Positions 12,045 to 13,226 of a stretch of DNA of 13,226 nt are shown in pieces. The translations under genes and the position numbers were made by a program. This stretch comes from Omnitrophica WOR_2 bacterium RIFCSPLOWO2_12_FULL_51_8 (GTDB lineage: Bacteria > Omnitrophota > Gorgyraeia > Gygaellales > Profunditerraquicolaceae), in the NCBI GenBank assembly GCA_001805895.1, contig MHHD01000015.1, forward strand, positions 1 to 13,226, given 5' to 3'. A model generated the notes under the pieces. That model saw nothing but the letters and a program-made list of their open reading frames with translations, did not search any database and had not been told where the DNA came from. Position 1 is the stretch's first letter; each line of letters begins with the position of its first letter.

Positions 12045-13063
12045 GAGAGGCCCTGCTTTATGAAAAATTGGACGACCGCAGGTGCCATTGTTTTCTCTGC
12101 GCCCACCATTGCTTAATCGCGCCTCAAAAACTGGGGGTCTGCGGCGTGAGAGAGAATATCGATGGCACTTTATACGCGCTTACCTACGGGAAAGTGATTG
12201 CCAGGCACGCCGACCCCGTGGAAAAAAAACCGCTCTATCACTTTTTGTCCGGGTCATTTAGTTTTTCCATCGCCGCTATCGGCTGTAATTTTAAATGCGG
12301 TTTCTGCCAGAATTGGGAAATTTCCCAGAGCTCATTCAGGGGCGGCGCAGTCTTGAGCGGAGAAGAAATTCCGCCGCAGGAGATAGTAAGGCAGGCGATA
12401 GATTATAAATGCCGGAGTATCTCTTATACCTATACCGAGCCGACGATATTTTTTGAATTTGCGCTTGATGCGGCAAGGCTGGCTAAGGCCGCGGGGCTTT
12501 ATAATATTTTTGTCACTAACGGTTATATGAGTAAGGCGGCGCTGGAGATGATCCGGCCCTATCTGGATGCGGCAAACGTGGATTTAAAGTTCTTTAGAGA
12601 CAGCTCTTATCATCAGATCTGCGGCGCTGCCCTTGACCCGGTGCTGGAGTCAATAAGACTTATGCATCAGTTAGGCGTCTGGGTGGAGGTAACCACCCTG
12701 GTTATCCCGGGAGAAAATGATTCTTCCGGGGAACTCGGCGATATTGCCGGTTTTATTGCCGGGGTAGATAAAAATATCCCCTGGCATATTTCCGCTTTCC
12801 ATCCCGATTATAAGTTTATCCGCCACAAGGCTACGTCCGACGCGGCCCTTAAAACAGCCATGGATTTAGGCCGTAAGGCCGGCCTTACCTATATATACGC
12901 CGGCAATGTAAGCGGGTGGGGTAATGATACCTACTGCGCCGGCTGCGGCAAAATGTTGATCAAGCGGGATAGTTTACGCGTTTTGGAAAATAATTTAAAA
13001 GAGGGTAAGTGCGCCTTTTGCCAGGCGGCCGTTCCCGGGGTTTTTGAGGGAGGGGGCGTTTAG
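12041..13063 (+). CDS. amrS: AmmeMemoRadiSam system radical SAM enzyme
   Basis: A 340-residue radical SAM protein. The [4Fe-4S] motif CNFKCGFC is at residues 82-89, preceded by the typical IAAIG and followed by QNWEIS. The N-terminus has a Cys/His cluster (C15, C17, C20, C24, C34) and the block HADPVEKKPLYHF at ~56-68. DYKCRSISYTYTEPTIFFEF is split: ISYTYTEPT lies near 127-135. The C-terminus ends in two CxxC pairs (CAGC, CAFC), a likely zinc or auxiliary cluster site. Members work with AMMECR1 and Memo proteins; neither is in this window. The start is fixed by AAGG at 12028-12031 and by the ATGA overlap with the PP-loop gene, indicating coupled translation. Its substrate is unknown. Confidence 0.85.
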   Translation: MREALLYEKLDDRRCHCFLCAHHCLIAPQKLGVCGVRENIDGTLYALTYGKVIARHADPVEKKPLYHFLSGSFSFSIAAIGCNFKCGFCQNWEISQSSFRGGAVLSGEEIPPQEIVRQAIDYKCRSISYTYTEPTIFFEFALDAARLAKAAGLYNIFVTNGYMSKAALEMIRPYLDAANVDLKFFRDSSYHQICGAALDPVLESIRLMHQLGVWVEVTTLVIPGENDSSGELGDIAGFIAGVDKNIPWHISAFHPDYKFIRHKATSDAALKTAMDLGRKAGLTYIYAGNVSGWGNDTYCAGCGKMLIKRDSLRVLENNLKEGKCAFCQAAVPGVFEGGGV

Positions 13064-13064
13064 G

Positions 13065-13226
13065 GTGCGCATCTTAGTCGTTGAAGACGAGAAAAAAATC
13101 GCCGGATTTATCCGGCGCGGATTAAAGGAGGAAAATTATTCCGTAGACATCGCCTATGACGGCGAAGAGGGACATTTTCTCGCTAAGACCAATGAATACG
13201 ATCTGATTATCCTGGATTTGATGCTG
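13065..13226 (+). CDS. Response regulator receiver domain, cut by the window end
   Basis: The GTG at 13065 opens 54 codons running to the right edge. The text RILVVEDEKKIAGFIRRGL (residues 2-20) carries the acidic pair E7-D8, and LIILDLML contains the phosphoacceptor D51. It is an OmpR/CopR-type receiver by appearance; any output domain lies beyond the window. GGGAGGGGG at 13048-13056 lies eight bases ahead, and one base separates its start from the previous stop, so it is coupled to the radical SAM gene. A sensor kinase should follow in the next sequence. Confidence 0.85.
   Translation, partial: MRILVVEDEKKIAGFIRRGLKEENYSVDIAYDGEEGHFLAKTNEYDLIILDLML

Overview
The window looks like chromosomal sequence from an anaerobic, Gram-negative-type bacterium. 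Evidence includes a lipid A-type acyltransferase, a CsgG-like outer-membrane lipoprotein, an Feo ferrous-iron locus with a DtxR-FeoA regulator, an adenosine-specific kinase family protein and a radical SAM AmmeMemo enzyme. This mix, with short operons and strong GGAGG ribosome sites, would suit an uncultured lineage such as Omnitrophota or a related deep-branching phylum. That assignment is an inference from gene style; there is no rRNA in the window. There is also no tRNA, CRISPR array or recognisable transposase.

Layout. (1) Positions 1-207, minus strand: the N-terminus of a cation diffusion facilitator, cut by the window edge. A repeat-rich divergent intergenic region follows (208-481). 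(2) 482-2368: a secreted PIG-L deacetylase and an adenosine-specific kinase family protein. (3) 2426-3565: a lysophospholipid/lipid A-type acyltransferase and a two-helix membrane peptide. (4) 3566-3929: the only gene-free stretch over 300 bases. It holds three successive hairpins and an attenuator-like structure, and leads into (5) 3930-5785: a CBS-domain protein paired with an ArsB/NhaD-type ion transporter. (6) 5887-6378: a small secreted protein ending at a textbook terminator. (7) 6504-7889: a HAD phosphatase and a CsgG-like lipoprotein. (8) 7910-7990: an easily missed 26-residue basic protein. (9) 8192-10925: an iron-uptake operon in which FeoB is split into separate GTPase and membrane proteins, followed by a small cysteine-rich protein and a DtxR-family regulator with a C-terminal FeoA-like domain. 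A Fur-box-like sequence lies just upstream. (10) 11040-13226: a PP-loop (MnmA/ThiI-like) protein, an AmmeMemoRadiSam radical SAM enzyme and the start of a response regulator, tightly coupled behind a near-consensus promoter.

The clearest functional unit is the feo operon, whose genes overlap. The GTPase regulates the membrane channel that imports Fe(II), and the DtxR-FeoA protein is the obvious iron sensor. The CBS protein and the transporter likely form a nucleotide-sensing transport pair. The most unusual material is non-coding: the hairpin cluster at 3570-3911, the TGAGCGnAGnCGAA words at two gene starts, the CACAGAT/CGCAGAT repeat clusters in two intergenic regions, and a 17-bp repeat shared by two leaders. 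All functions are read from motifs by eye; no database search was run.
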